A DNA stretch of 64,000 bases from Motiliproteus sediminis (GCF_017912535.1 NZ_JAERQK010000002.1:248001-312000), one strand, 5' to 3'. Shown: positions 1 to 9,326, numbered from the stretch's first letter. The notes: generated from the sequence alone by a model not told the origin. Translations and numbers: made by a program.

Positions 1-69
1 GCCCAGCGACATCAGCAGGATGGCCGAGCGCTCCAGCGGCGACAATTTACGATTGGGATCACTGCTCAT
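1..69 (-). CDS. fliG: Flagellar motor switch protein FliG, N-terminal fragment
   Basis: Only the first 23 codons lie in the window; the rest is beyond its left edge. The minus-strand ATG at 67-69 opens a peptide starting MSSDPNRKLSPLERSAILLM, which resembles FliG N-termini. FliG forms the rotor ring that contacts the MotA stator and binds the FliF C-terminus. The start overlaps the end of fliF by 11 bp, the usual coupled fliF-fliG arrangement. The call rests on the short N-terminal match plus position. Confidence 0.85.
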   Translation of the reverse strand, partial: MSSDPNRKLSPLERSAILLMSLG

Positions 70-1732
70 CGGCTGCTATCCACTGTTTAACCACTTGCGC
101 CACCCGGCCCGGATCTTCCGCCACCAGACTGCGCACCGCGTCTACCTGACGCTCGTAGCTCTCGTTGGGGGTTGGCAACATATCTGCACTGGACTCCATC
201 GGCGCAGGCAGTTCGCTTTCTTCAATACCTTCCAGCTCGGTGCCAAAGCCTCCGCCACCACTGCCGCCAGCATTCGCAGACGACAGGTTCTTCATGATCG
301 GACGGAGCACACCGAACACCAACACCAGCAGGAAGGTTCCGGCCCCGACTTTCTTCATCAGATCCCAAAACCAGCCCTGCTCCCACAGCGGCGGTTCGGG
401 CATCGGTTCCAGCGGGTCCGGCGATGCAAACGGCGTATTGATAACGTTAACACTGTCACCACGGGCAGCGGAATAGCCCACGGCGTCCCGCACCAACAGG
501 GTCAACCGCTGCAGGTCATTATCGTTCCAGGGACGGCGCGTGGCGTCCCCGGTATCAGGATCACGGCTGACCAGATCATCCACCGCCACCGCCACAGTGA
601 GACGTCTTACCCGCCCCTGCTGATGGCGGGTATAACTGATGGTCCGGTCGAGCTCAAAGTTACGCGTTGCTTGGGTACGGCTGGTCGCCGCGGCAGCACC
701 CGCACCGGCGACACCATCCACGCCAGCCGCCACCTCAGGCACCTGCACAGCTCCCGGAGGCTGGTTAGACAGCGCGCCGGGCACACCACCGGCACCCTCG
801 GCGCCTGCGCGCCGCTCGGTCAAAGTCTGTTCACTGCGAAGCGACGGCAGATCCGGATTGTAGAGCTCATCGGTCTGTTCGACCGCGGTAAAATCAAGAT
901 CGGCAGAAACCTCCGCACGGAAGCGCCCGGACCCCACCACCGGCTCGAGAATGCCCCGCACCCGCGCCGCCAGCCGCTCCTCGACCTTGCGGATATAATC
1001 CAGCTGCTTGGCCGCCATGGACACTTCATCGTCAACATCCTGACTGTTTAGCAGCCGCCCCTTCTGGTCAACAATGGTGACATCTTTGGGGTTAAGCTCC
1101 GAGATGCTGGTCGCCACCAGATTGGCAATAGATGCGACCTGCGCCCGCTCCAGCGAACGCCCGGCGTAAAGCTCAAGAAATACCGACGCGGTTGGCTTGC
1201 GTGCGTCGCGCACAAACACCGACTGCTTGGGAATGGCCAGATGAACCCGCGCGCTTTTCACCGCCAACATACTGGCAATGGTACGGGCAAGCTCACCCTC
1301 CAGGCCGCGCCGGTAGCGCGTACTCTCCATGAACTGGCTGGTCCCCAGCGCCTGCTCCTGATCCAGCAGCTCAAAACCCACGGTATTGCGGCCGCTCAGA
1401 CCATCCGCCGCCAGACGCAACCTTGCCTTGTGCAGATGCTCCGCCGGCACCAGCAGCGCACCGCTATTGGTATCGATGCGATAGGGAATCTGATTCTGGG
1501 TCAACGCATCGACGATCTCGGTGGCATCCAGCGTATTGAGGTCATTAAGTAGCGGGCGATAGTCAGGCTCCTGAGACCACAGCACAACCGCGAAGCCTAT
1601 GGCCACGCTCGCTGCCAGACCGACCATCAAGCCGATCTGGCGAAACAACCCCAGATTATTAAACCCCGCAGCCATACCCAGCGAGCCGGAGAGACCGGCG
1701 TCACGCGTTGTTGCAGGAACGTTTTCAGCCAT
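59..1732 (-). CDS. fliF: Flagellar MS-ring protein FliF
   Basis: This 557-residue protein forms the inner-membrane MS ring on which the flagellar basal body and export gate assemble. A short cytoplasmic N-terminus leads to a membrane segment at about residues 33-53, then the periplasmic YscJ/FliF ring-building domain to about 230. A low-complexity Gly/Ala/Pro-rich stretch and the FliF C-domain follow, then a second membrane segment near 450-473. The C-terminal tail (around SYERQVDAVRSLVAEDP) is the FliG-binding motif region. Length is normal for the family. It sits 16 bp after fliE and overlaps fliG. Confidence 0.97.
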   Translation of the reverse strand: MAENVPATTRDAGLSGSLGMAAGFNNLGLFRQIGLMVGLAASVAIGFAVVLWSQEPDYRPLLNDLNTLDATEIVDALTQNQIPYRIDTNSGALLVPAEHLHKARLRLAADGLSGRNTVGFELLDQEQALGTSQFMESTRYRRGLEGELARTIASMLAVKSARVHLAIPKQSVFVRDARKPTASVFLELYAGRSLERAQVASIANLVATSISELNPKDVTIVDQKGRLLNSQDVDDEVSMAAKQLDYIRKVEERLAARVRGILEPVVGSGRFRAEVSADLDFTAVEQTDELYNPDLPSLRSEQTLTERRAGAEGAGGVPGALSNQPPGAVQVPEVAAGVDGVAGAGAAAATSRTQATRNFELDRTISYTRHQQGRVRRLTVAVAVDDLVSRDPDTGDATRRPWNDNDLQRLTLLVRDAVGYSAARGDSVNVINTPFASPDPLEPMPEPPLWEQGWFWDLMKKVGAGTFLLVLVFGVLRPIMKNLSSANAGGSGGGGFGTELEGIEESELPAPMESSADMLPTPNESYERQVDAVRSLVAEDPGRVAQVVKQWIAADEQ

Positions 1733-1748
1733 GGATTACCCGACTCCG

Positions 1749-2087
1749 TCAGATCGGCATCTTGGAAATATCTTCGTAAGCCGCCACCAGACGGTTACGA
1801 ACCTGGACCATGGCCTGAAAAGACACACTCGCCTTCTGCAGACCGATCATCACCTGCGGCAAATCCACGTTTGGATCGCCACGCTCCAACGCTAGTGACA
1901 AATTTTTGGCTTCATTCTGCGTCTCGCTCACTTTGTCGATTGCGGTCTTCAGTAGATCACCAAAACTGCCGCCTGACGGACCCTCTGCCGCCTCAGGCCC
2001 GGCCATCGGGCGCACCGCCCCGGAGGCCTGAGCCTGTAGCGCACGCATCTGGCTCAACACATTCTGAATGTCGACTCGATCCGTCAT
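1749..2087 (-). CDS. fliE: Flagellar hook-basal body complex protein FliE
   Basis: FliE (112 residues) is the small adaptor joining the MS ring to the rod. The C-terminal half, ending in VRNRLVAAYEDISKMPI, is the conserved FliE signature. The N-terminus is variable. A GAGG Shine-Dalgarno lies 7 bases before the ATG. It is first in the fliE-fliF-fliG unit. I could not find a good sigma-54 or sigma-28 promoter in the 167 bases upstream, although fliE is sigma-54 dependent in Pseudomonas. Confidence 0.96.
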   Translation of the reverse strand: MTDRVDIQNVLSQMRALQAQASGAVRPMAGPEAAEGPSGGSFGDLLKTAIDKVSETQNEAKNLSLALERGDPNVDLPQVMIGLQKASVSFQAMVQVRNRLVAAYEDISKMPI

Positions 2088-2254
2088 CGGAACACCTCGT
2101 CAAAAACCGCCACTAACGTCAATTATTCGTCAGATTATACGTAAATACGTTATAGACACCACCCAAAGCGACAAATTTACGGCACTTGCGCACGCTTTCG
2201 GAGGCTATAGAGGAATTTAGCAAGAAGCGGGCCAGAACAGCCCGCCCAAACGAG

Positions 2255-2872
2255 TCAGGCTTTTGGCGCCTTACCGTACTTCAACCGCACATACATCAGC
2301 GCGACGGTTATAGCATCACCCAGCGCGGTATGTCGCTGCAGCATCGGCAGATTCAGCTTACTGGCGATGGTATCAAAACGCAGATCGACGTCCCCCCCCA
2401 GAGATTGGCTCTTGATCCGGTCGTGATAGACATGCGAGAGCTCAATCATCTTGTTCGGCAACCCGAAGCCATGCCGCGGACGCAGATACTTGTCCAGCAT
2501 CTGCCGATCAAAGTTGACGTAGTACCCCAGCATCGGCCGGTTACCGATAAACGCCAACACCTGTTCCAGCGCCTCATCCATTTCGATCCCCTCGGACAGA
2601 TCCATAGCTCGTATCTTGTGGATCTTGATCGAATCGCCGGTCAGGGTTTTGGGTGGTTTCAGCTTGATATCCAGCCGCTCACTCGTCAGCACGCGACTAC
2701 CTTTGATGCGTACCGCACCAATAGACAGGATCTCCGCCTGCTTCACGTCCAGACTGGTAGTCTCACAATCGAGTGACACCACCTCGTCGCCGCGGTAGGG
2801 CTCGAACAGATACCCGTAGGGGCCATCACGATGCTGCTTTCGCTCTCGAAGTACCTTGATAGCGCGAAGCAT
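2255..2872 (-). CDS. DnaQ-like 3'-5' exonuclease (DEDDh family)
   Basis: A 205-residue exonuclease of the RNase T/DnaQ superfamily. All five DEDDh residues are visible: Asp35 and Glu37 in LDCETTSLD, Asp122 in YYVNFDRQM, His181 and Asp186 in HTALGDAI. It is probably active on single-stranded nucleic acid ends, but the substrate cannot be told from sequence. It lacks the C-terminal polymerase-binding tail expected of a replicative epsilon subunit, so I do not call it dnaQ. Only 3 bp separate it from the DUF294 gene upstream. In related bacteria this pair commonly sits next to acetate symporter genes, as here. Confidence 0.9.
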   Translation of the reverse strand: MLRAIKVLRERKQHRDGPYGYLFEPYRGDEVVSLDCETTSLDVKQAEILSIGAVRIKGSRVLTSERLDIKLKPPKTLTGDSIKIHKIRAMDLSEGIEMDEALEQVLAFIGNRPMLGYYVNFDRQMLDKYLRPRHGFGLPNKMIELSHVYHDRIKSQSLGGDVDLRFDTIASKLNLPMLQRHTALGDAITVALMYVRLKYGKAPKA

Positions 2873-2875
2873 AAA

Positions 2876-4699
2876 TTATCTCTCCAAGTGGTAACGCATA
2901 CTCAGATGTTTCTTGAACTCCTTCACCACGTGCAGTGCCTCACGCAGCAAGTCCTTATCCAACCGGTCTAGTCGTTCCGGCAAAATCAGATTGGGCGCCT
3001 CACTGAAGGCCTCATCATCAATTCGCGCCAACTGCTGCTGCAAGCGAATCTGGACGAAAATTGACAGCGCCTCGACCAGGTCCCCTGCCTGCTGTTTTTT
3101 CAGCACGCCCTGGTCGCGCAACACATCGATACGCTTGAAGGTATTGGTCTCCAGCACCCGGTGCTGCAACGCCATGGTGCGAATTCCGTGCACAATGGGG
3201 AAGATCCCGCCCTTCTTGATATCGATACCCTGCTCCCGCTTCTTGATGCTGCCGAAGAAGGTCAACGGCGTATCAAACTCCAGCGCCGCGCGCGAGAAGT
3301 GCGAGAAGAACACCTGGTTGTCATGCATCTGACGCAAGAACCAGTTACGCGCAGCCTTGAACAGCGCCGGATTACCGGCAACCGGCTTGGCATCTACCGC
3401 AATGGCAAGATTCATCATGGTCTCGCCATCGGCACTGCCGGCCCAGTCGCTCATCCGCTGCGACCAATCGCTGAGGTGCTGCACCCAGTAGGGGTTGGAA
3501 ACCATGATATTACCCGGGCACTCCGGGTAACCAAATTCGATCAAGGTCTCAGTAAAGCGCTTTAACACCGCCTCACGCCCCGGCCAGTCGAGGCCGTCAC
3601 GCATGATGACGGCGTTATCCTGGTCGGTCTTCATGATCTGCTCGCCGCGCCCTTCACTGCCCATGACCACCAGACAGACGTGCGGCAGAATGTCTTCGGG
3701 TACCAGCAAGGTAAACAGCTTGGCCATCACCCGCTCATTCATCGCCGCCACCAGATCCATGGCAAAGCGCGCTTTCACACCGTGCGCCGCAAGCGATCTA
3801 ATCAGGTCATTCAGACCGTGAGCGGCACGGGAGAGATCCTCAATGGTCTGGGCACGCTGAATACGCAACCCGATCACATGAGAATGACTGGAGAAGTAAC
3901 TGAGCACATCGGTCAGCTCGATAATGCCGAGCAACTGGTGATCTTTCATCACCACCACCCGCTCAATATGCTGTAAGGTCATCAGCGTCAGCGCATTGAA
4001 CAGGTAGTCGCCCGCCTCCACGGTGATCAAGCGATAACTGGCAATATCGCTGACAGGCGTATCCAGCGACAGCTCTTTCAGCACCACCGCGTTGAGCAGG
4101 TCGGTACCGGTGACGATGCCGTAGCGCGCCCCTTTGCGCACCAGCACGCAGTCGGCGTGCTTCTCACGCATCATCGCAGTGGTCTCTTTGAGCGTCGCGC
4201 CCTCGAGCACGATCAGCGGATCACGCATACACTCGCCATCGACCTGCGCGAGCATAAACTCCGCCATCCCCTGTTCTTCGCCCTGCTGCTCGTGAATCTC
4301 GGTTTTGGCCGCCAGGGTACGACTGAAGTAATCACCAAAGCGCGGGTTGCTGTAGACCAGTTCCAACAGGACTTTGGTCGGCAAAATATGGGCGATAGTC
4401 TCCTCTTCAGCGATAAAATTGTGCATCGCCTTACCCTTGAGCGCCGACCAGGCACCAAAGTAGTCCTCACTGCCATAGTGCACAAACACGTGCTCCTGCT
4501 GCGCACCGTCGTCGAGCGATTCGGTTTCACGCACCCGACCCTTGAGGATAATGAACAACCCCTCTGGCGCCTCGCCAGCCGTAATCAGATATTCACCCTG
4601 CTGATAGTAACCAAGATCGAGGTTCCCCCTGAGCAGCTTGAGCTCGTCAGGCTCCAGCAGGCTGAAGGGCAGGTTGGATTCGTTAAATTCTGTAGGCAT
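2876..4699 (-). CDS. cNMP-binding / CBS-pair / DUF294 putative nucleotidyltransferase
   Basis: A 607-residue soluble signalling-type protein. Domains in order: cyclic-nucleotide-binding fold at about 15-125, a CBS pair at about 155-270, a DUF294 nucleotidyltransferase domain with Gly-Ser motif GSEGRGEQ (347-354) and acidic DQD (359-361), and a DUF294 C-terminal domain to the end. The architecture matches GlnD-like putative nucleotidyltransferases found beside acetate/solute symporters. A role in controlling carbon uptake by protein nucleotidylation is inference. It is cotranscribed with the exonuclease downstream; the symporter pair lies 122 bp upstream on the same strand. Confidence 0.9.
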   Translation of the reverse strand: MPTEFNESNLPFSLLEPDELKLLRGNLDLGYYQQGEYLITAGEAPEGLFIILKGRVRETESLDDGAQQEHVFVHYGSEDYFGAWSALKGKAMHNFIAEEETIAHILPTKVLLELVYSNPRFGDYFSRTLAAKTEIHEQQGEEQGMAEFMLAQVDGECMRDPLIVLEGATLKETTAMMREKHADCVLVRKGARYGIVTGTDLLNAVVLKELSLDTPVSDIASYRLITVEAGDYLFNALTLMTLQHIERVVVMKDHQLLGIIELTDVLSYFSSHSHVIGLRIQRAQTIEDLSRAAHGLNDLIRSLAAHGVKARFAMDLVAAMNERVMAKLFTLLVPEDILPHVCLVVMGSEGRGEQIMKTDQDNAVIMRDGLDWPGREAVLKRFTETLIEFGYPECPGNIMVSNPYWVQHLSDWSQRMSDWAGSADGETMMNLAIAVDAKPVAGNPALFKAARNWFLRQMHDNQVFFSHFSRAALEFDTPLTFFGSIKKREQGIDIKKGGIFPIVHGIRTMALQHRVLETNTFKRIDVLRDQGVLKKQQAGDLVEALSIFVQIRLQQQLARIDDEAFSEAPNLILPERLDRLDKDLLREALHVVKEFKKHLSMRYHLER

Positions 4700-4821
4700 C
4701 GTCCCAGTCTCGAAAAGTTATGGCGGTAGCATTAGCCCGCCACAGGCCAATATCCGTTACAAAGAAAAGGCACGCCAAGCATTATTGCTGGCGCGCCCTG
4801 CATCTCCGCGATCACGCTCGT

Positions 4822-6624
4822 TTAGTGCGCCTGAGCAACCCCCGCGCCACGCGGTATGCGGATGTCGTGTACGATCTCCTGTATCTCGGCGGGGGGCGGA
4901 GGCGTCACCGCGGCCACCACAAACGCGGTGGCAAAGTTAAGCAGCATCCCCACAGTACCAAAGCCCTCGGGCGAGATTCCCATAAACAGCTCATCCCTGG
5001 TACCGCCCATGAACTTGAAGTAGATGATATACGCCAGGGTCGAACCGATGCCGACTACCATGCCGGCAACCGCGCCTTCCCTGTTCATGCGCCGCGAGAA
5101 GATCCCCAGAATAATAGCCGGGAAGAACGACGACGCCGCCAAGCCAAAGGCCAGCGCCACCACAATAGCAACAAAGCCCGGAGGATTGATCCCGAAATAG
5201 CCCGCCACGAAGATCGCCACGATCGCCGCCAGACGCGCGTACATCAACTCCTGCTTATCGGTAATCTGAGGGTTGACGCACTTTTTCATCAGATCATGGG
5301 ACACTGCGGTCGAGATCACCAACAGCAAGCCCGCAGCGGTTGACAGCGCAGCCGCCACCGCTCCGGCGGCCACCAGCGCGATGACCCAGCCCGGCAGATT
5401 GGCAATTTCCGGATTGGCCAGTACCATAATGTCGCGATCGACATAGAGCTCGTTGGCAAAGGGCTGCTTCGACGCGTCGAACTGCCCATCTGAGGGATTC
5501 AGTGTCACGCGCGAACCGTCGGTGTTGCGATTCTCGCCGTCAAACTCCGGCTTTCCCTGAAACGCGGCACCCGCGGCATACTGCACCCGGCCATCACCGT
5601 TGTGGTCGGCCCAGCCGATCAGACCGGAGTTTTCCCAGTTCTTGAACCACCCGGGCATGGTTGCATAGGCCACGCCGCGACCATCATCGCCATTAACGGT
5701 GGTAATCAGGTTGTATTTGCCAAAGGCGGCCACCCCCGGCACCGAGGTATAGAGAATGGCAATAAACATCAACGCCCAGCCGGCAGAGGAACGGGCATCC
5801 TTGACCCGCGGCACGGTAAAGAAGCGCACGATCACGTGCGGCAGCCCTGCTGTGCCGCACATCAACGCGGCGGTCAAAAAGAACATATCCAGCGTACTCT
5901 TGCCGCCCGCAGTGTATTCACGAAACCCGAGTTCGGTCGACAGCTGGTCAATGGTGGCCAGAATAGATTGACCGCTCTCCAGTGTCGCCCCAAGACCCGT
6001 CTGCGGCAGAATATGCCCCGTAACCTGAAAAGAGAGAAACACCGCCGGCACGGTAAACGCCATGATCAGCACGCAGTACTGCGCCACCTGGGTGTAGGTA
6101 ATACCTTTCATTCCGCCCAGCACCGCGTACACGAAGACAATCGCCATGCCGATCACTACCCCCTGGTCGATACCCACACCCAGAAAGCGGGAGAACACAA
6201 TCCCCACGCCACGCATCTGGCCAGCCACATAGGTAAACGAGATGATGATGGTGCATAGCACCGCGATCACGCGGGCAAAGTTGGAGTAATAGCGGTCACC
6301 AACAAAATCCGGCACGGTAAACTTGCCGAACTTGCGCAGGTAAGGCGCCAGCAACATCGCCAACATGACATAGCCACCGGTCCAGCCCATCAGGTAAGCC
6401 GCACCGTCACGACCGATAAACGAGATAATACCCGCCAGTGAAATAAATGAAGCGGCCGACATCCAGTCAGCAGCGGTCGCCATGCCATTGGCGATCGGTG
6501 GCACGCCGCCACCGGCAATATAAAACTCTTTGGTTGATCCGGCCCGCGCCCAGATCGCGATACCGATATAGAGCGCAAACGATGCCCCGATAAAGGTAAA
6601 GTTAAGGATATCTTGGCTATCCAT
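4822..6624 (-). CDS. Solute:sodium symporter, large subunit (VC_2705 subfamily), copy 1
   Basis: A 600-residue polytopic membrane protein of the SSS family, in the branch that works with a DUF4212 small subunit and resembles acetate permease ActP. Around a dozen hydrophobic helices are visible, starting with the conserved N-terminal ARAGSTKEFYIAGGGVPP segment. A hydrophilic loop at about residues 330-400 carries DHNGDGRVQ, which resembles a calcium-binding EF loop. Its small subunit is immediately upstream (27 bp). Acetate or another short-chain acid is the likely substrate given acs and crbSR nearby, but this is inferred. A paralogous pair is transcribed divergently at 7235-9271. Confidence 0.9.
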   Translation of the reverse strand: MDSQDILNFTFIGASFALYIGIAIWARAGSTKEFYIAGGGVPPIANGMATAADWMSAASFISLAGIISFIGRDGAAYLMGWTGGYVMLAMLLAPYLRKFGKFTVPDFVGDRYYSNFARVIAVLCTIIISFTYVAGQMRGVGIVFSRFLGVGIDQGVVIGMAIVFVYAVLGGMKGITYTQVAQYCVLIMAFTVPAVFLSFQVTGHILPQTGLGATLESGQSILATIDQLSTELGFREYTAGGKSTLDMFFLTAALMCGTAGLPHVIVRFFTVPRVKDARSSAGWALMFIAILYTSVPGVAAFGKYNLITTVNGDDGRGVAYATMPGWFKNWENSGLIGWADHNGDGRVQYAAGAAFQGKPEFDGENRNTDGSRVTLNPSDGQFDASKQPFANELYVDRDIMVLANPEIANLPGWVIALVAAGAVAAALSTAAGLLLVISTAVSHDLMKKCVNPQITDKQELMYARLAAIVAIFVAGYFGINPPGFVAIVVALAFGLAASSFFPAIILGIFSRRMNREGAVAGMVVGIGSTLAYIIYFKFMGGTRDELFMGISPEGFGTVGMLLNFATAFVVAAVTPPPPAEIQEIVHDIRIPRGAGVAQAH

Positions 6625-6651
6625 AAGCAGCGCTGCCCTGAACTGTTATTG

Positions 6652-6912
6652 TTATTCGTGCACGTCGTATTTTTCGTCGAGGTTGTTCATGCTGATGGCA
6701 TACGCCACGATCAGACCGCAAAACACAAAGATAGAACCCTGCTGGGCAAACCAGAACCCCAGCTCAAAACCGAAGAACGGTATCGAATTCAATTGCTCGA
6801 CGAACAGAATTCCACAGCCATAAGAAACAACGAACCAAACCACCAGATAAGAGAGAATGATGCGCACATTCTCTTTCCAGTACGCATCAGCGCTTTCGCG
6901 TGAAATGCTCAT
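6652..6912 (-). CDS. DUF4212 symporter small subunit, copy 1
   Basis: An 86-residue two-helix membrane protein, the partner of the SSS large subunit just downstream. I chose the ATG at 6912 because an AAGGAAGGGG Shine-Dalgarno lies directly before it and because the product then matches the 86-residue paralogue at 7235. The shared features are an N-terminal AxxYWxxNxR motif and the central GFWFAQQGSIF block. A longer reading frame starts at 6954 but has no such support. Confidence 0.9.
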   Translation of the reverse strand: MSISRESADAYWKENVRIILSYLVVWFVVSYGCGILFVEQLNSIPFFGFELGFWFAQQGSIFVFCGLIVAYAISMNNLDEKYDVHE

Positions 6913-6970
6913 GACCCCTTCCTTTTTAATTGTTGTTATCCGATAAAGCGGCACAGCGACTGCTCGAATC

Positions 6971-7155
6971 TACCAAAGTGCCCCGGCAAACAAACCCCCG
7001 ACTTTGGTATCACCCCGCCCGTCGGCGACGAGCCTGAAGAAAAACTCAAAAATCGCGGCGAACCAGCGACTTTCGGCGCTTCCGCACCCCGCAAGCAGCC
7101 CTCCCGACACGCTAGAAAAACAGTGTTAGAGCAATGTCATACGAAAGTCGGGGAT
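6971..7155. promoter_or_regulatory. Divergent regulatory region with repeated TACSAAAGT motifs
   Basis: The 322 bases between the two divergent DUF4212 genes (6913-7234) hold no gene. They hold four copies of a short motif: TACCAAAGT at 6971 (+), its exact inverse ACTTTGGTA at 7001-7009, the inverse core CGACTTTCG at 7068, and TACGAAAGTCGGGG at 7140 (+). The first two form a 9-bp perfect inverted repeat with centres 30 bp apart, about three helical turns. This looks like an operator array serving both transcription units. CrbR, encoded nearby, is a candidate binder, but that is inference. Confidence 0.5.
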
Positions 7156-7234
7156 CCAATCTGGCAATTATTTTTGCACTATTACCCTCGGTTACTTCCC
7201 AACTCCTAATTACAAAAAAAATTGGAGAGCACTT

Positions 7235-7495
7235 ATGGCAATTGATAAAGCAACTGCCGAAAAGTACTGGTCAGCGAACCTTCGCCTGATCCTCGGGAGT
7301 CTGGTGGTCTGGACTCTGGTATCTTTCGGCTTCGGCATCCTCCTTCGCCCCATGCTGTCAGGCATCGCCGTCGGCGGTTCTGACCTTGGCTTCTGGTTCG
7401 CCCAGCAGGGTTCCATCTTCTCTTTCATCGGTTTGGTTTTCTTCTATTCATGGAAGATGAACAAGCTAGACGAAGAACTTGGTCTCCAGGAGTAA
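7235..7495 (+). CDS. DUF4212 symporter small subunit, copy 2
   Basis: An 86-residue two-helix membrane protein, paralogous to the one at 6652-6912 and sharing the YWxxNxR N-terminus and GFWFAQQGSIF motif. A TTGGAGAG Shine-Dalgarno precedes the ATG. It is 6 bp upstream of, and surely cotranslated with, the second large symporter subunit. In known families the small subunit is required with the large one for sodium-coupled uptake. Confidence 0.92.
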   Translation: MAIDKATAEKYWSANLRLILGSLVVWTLVSFGFGILLRPMLSGIAVGGSDLGFWFAQQGSIFSFIGLVFFYSWKMNKLDEELGLQE

Positions 7496-7501
7496 GACAG
7501 C

Positions 7502-9271
7502 ATGAGTCAGTTTACTATCAACCTGCTGTTTGTTGGCGCGTCCTTCGCGCTCTACTTCGGCATCGCAATCTGGGCACGCGCAGGCTCAACCAAGGAATTC
7601 TATGTCGCGGGCGGTGGTGTACCACCGGTCATGAACGGCATGGCTACCGCAGCAGACTGGATGTCTGCGGCTTCCTTTATCTCTATGGCTGGTCTGATCG
7701 CCGCCACGGGTTACTACGGCTCCAGCTTCCTGATGGGTTGGACCGGCGGTTACGTATTGCTGGCGATGCTGCTGGCACCTTACCTGCGTAAGTTCGGTAA
7801 GTTCACCGTGCCGGAGTTCATCGGCGATCGTTTTTACAGCAAAACCGCCCGCATGGTGGCTGTTGCCTGTTTGATCGTTGCCTCGGTAACCTACGTAATC
7901 GGTCAGATGGCTGGTGCAGGTATCGCCTTCTCCCGCTTCCTGGAAGTTGACAAGGATACCGGCCTGATCATCGCGTCTATCGTTGTATTCTTCTACGCCG
8001 TACTCGGCGGCATGAAGGGCATCACCTACACCCAGGTGGCGCAGTACTGCGTACTGATCGTGGCTTACACCATTCCTGCCGTGTTCATCTCTCTGGAGCT
8101 GACTGGCAACCCGCTGCCGGCCTTCGGCCTGTTCGGCGATCACGCTGGTTCTGGCATGACCCTGCTGGGCAAACTGGATCAGGTTGTTACCGATCTGGGC
8201 TTCACAGCTCATACTGCTGACATCGACAACAAGCTGAACATGGTTCTGTTCACCTTGACCCTGATGATCGGTACTGCAGGTCTGCCGCACGTAATCATCC
8301 GTTTCTTCACCGTACCGAAGGTAGCTGACGCTCGTTGGTCTGCTGGTTGGGCACTGGTGTTCATCGCTCTGCTTTACACTACTGCTCCGGCTGTAGCGGC
8401 CATGGCGCGCCTGAACATCTACACCACCATCTACCCGACTGGCGACTACACCCAGCCGATCTCTCATGCAGAGCGTCCCGAGTGGATGAAGAACTGGGAA
8501 GTTACCGGTCTGCTAAAGTACGAAGACAAGAACGGCGACGGCCTGATCCAGACTTACAACGACAAGTCTGAAGCAGGCAAGGCGCTGGCTGAGCAGAATG
8601 GCTGGAAAGGCAACGAGTTCACCTACAACCGTGACATCCTGGTACTGGCTAACCCCGAGATCGCGCAACTGCCGGGCTGGGTTATCGGTCTGATCGCGGC
8701 GGGTGGTCTGGCGGCCGCACTGTCGACTGCTGCAGGTCTGTTGCTGGCGATCTCGTCGTCCATCGCACACGACTTGGTCAAGGGTAGTATCAATCCGGAT
8801 CTGAGCGATAAGGGCGAACTGATGGTGGCGCGTATCACCATGGCAGTATCGATTGTGGTGGCAACCTACCTCGGTATGAACCCGCCCGGATTCGCGGCAC
8901 AGGTAGTAGCACTGGCGTTCGGTATCGCCGCCGCTTCTATCTTCCCGGCGCTGATGTACGGCATCTTCTCCAAGAAGGTCAACGACAAAGGCGCGGTATT
9001 CGGTATGCTGGCTGGTCTGATCGTAACCCTCGTGTACATCTTCATGTACAAGGGCTGGTTCTTCATTCCGGGCACTGCCAACCTGCCTGACAACGCGGCT
9101 AACTGGATCATGGGTATCAACCCGCTGTCCTTCGGTGCCATCGGCGCACTGGTTAACTTCGCTGTCGCATTCGGCGTATCCAGCGTGACCGAAGAAACTC
9201 CGCAGGAGATTCAAGACCTGGTCGAAAGCGTTCGTTACCCCAAAGGGGCTGGCGACGCAGTAGCCCACTAA
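7502..9271 (+). CDS. Solute:sodium symporter, large subunit (VC_2705 subfamily), copy 2
   Basis: A 589-residue SSS-family permease, clearly paralogous to copy 1 (4822-6624) along its whole length. The hydrophilic insert again carries a calcium-loop-like EDKNGDGLIQ. The N-terminal ARAGSTKEFYVAGGGVPP and central GITYTQVAQYCVLI segments are nearly identical in the two copies. Codon use looks more biased here than in copy 1 (repeated CTG, GGT and CGT), which suggests high expression. It ends 55 bp before a strong terminator. Likely uptake of acetate or a similar acid. Confidence 0.92.
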   Translation: MSQFTINLLFVGASFALYFGIAIWARAGSTKEFYVAGGGVPPVMNGMATAADWMSAASFISMAGLIAATGYYGSSFLMGWTGGYVLLAMLLAPYLRKFGKFTVPEFIGDRFYSKTARMVAVACLIVASVTYVIGQMAGAGIAFSRFLEVDKDTGLIIASIVVFFYAVLGGMKGITYTQVAQYCVLIVAYTIPAVFISLELTGNPLPAFGLFGDHAGSGMTLLGKLDQVVTDLGFTAHTADIDNKLNMVLFTLTLMIGTAGLPHVIIRFFTVPKVADARWSAGWALVFIALLYTTAPAVAAMARLNIYTTIYPTGDYTQPISHAERPEWMKNWEVTGLLKYEDKNGDGLIQTYNDKSEAGKALAEQNGWKGNEFTYNRDILVLANPEIAQLPGWVIGLIAAGGLAAALSTAAGLLLAISSSIAHDLVKGSINPDLSDKGELMVARITMAVSIVVATYLGMNPPGFAAQVVALAFGIAAASIFPALMYGIFSKKVNDKGAVFGMLAGLIVTLVYIFMYKGWFFIPGTANLPDNAANWIMGINPLSFGAIGALVNFAVAFGVSSVTEETPQEIQDLVESVRYPKGAGDAVAH

Positions 9272-9326
9272 GTCACAATACAGCCTGAGGACCGGCAGCC
9301 TGTCGGTCCATAAAGGTTGAACCGAA

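Noticed and set aside
2088-2254. Sigma-54 or sigma-28 promoter before fliE
   Set aside because: Candidates have wrong spacing or lack the GC or GCCGATAA element.
7162-7177. Sigma-54-like element TGGCAATTATTTTTGC before the second DUF4212 gene
   Set aside because: There are 11 bases between GG and GC instead of the required 10.
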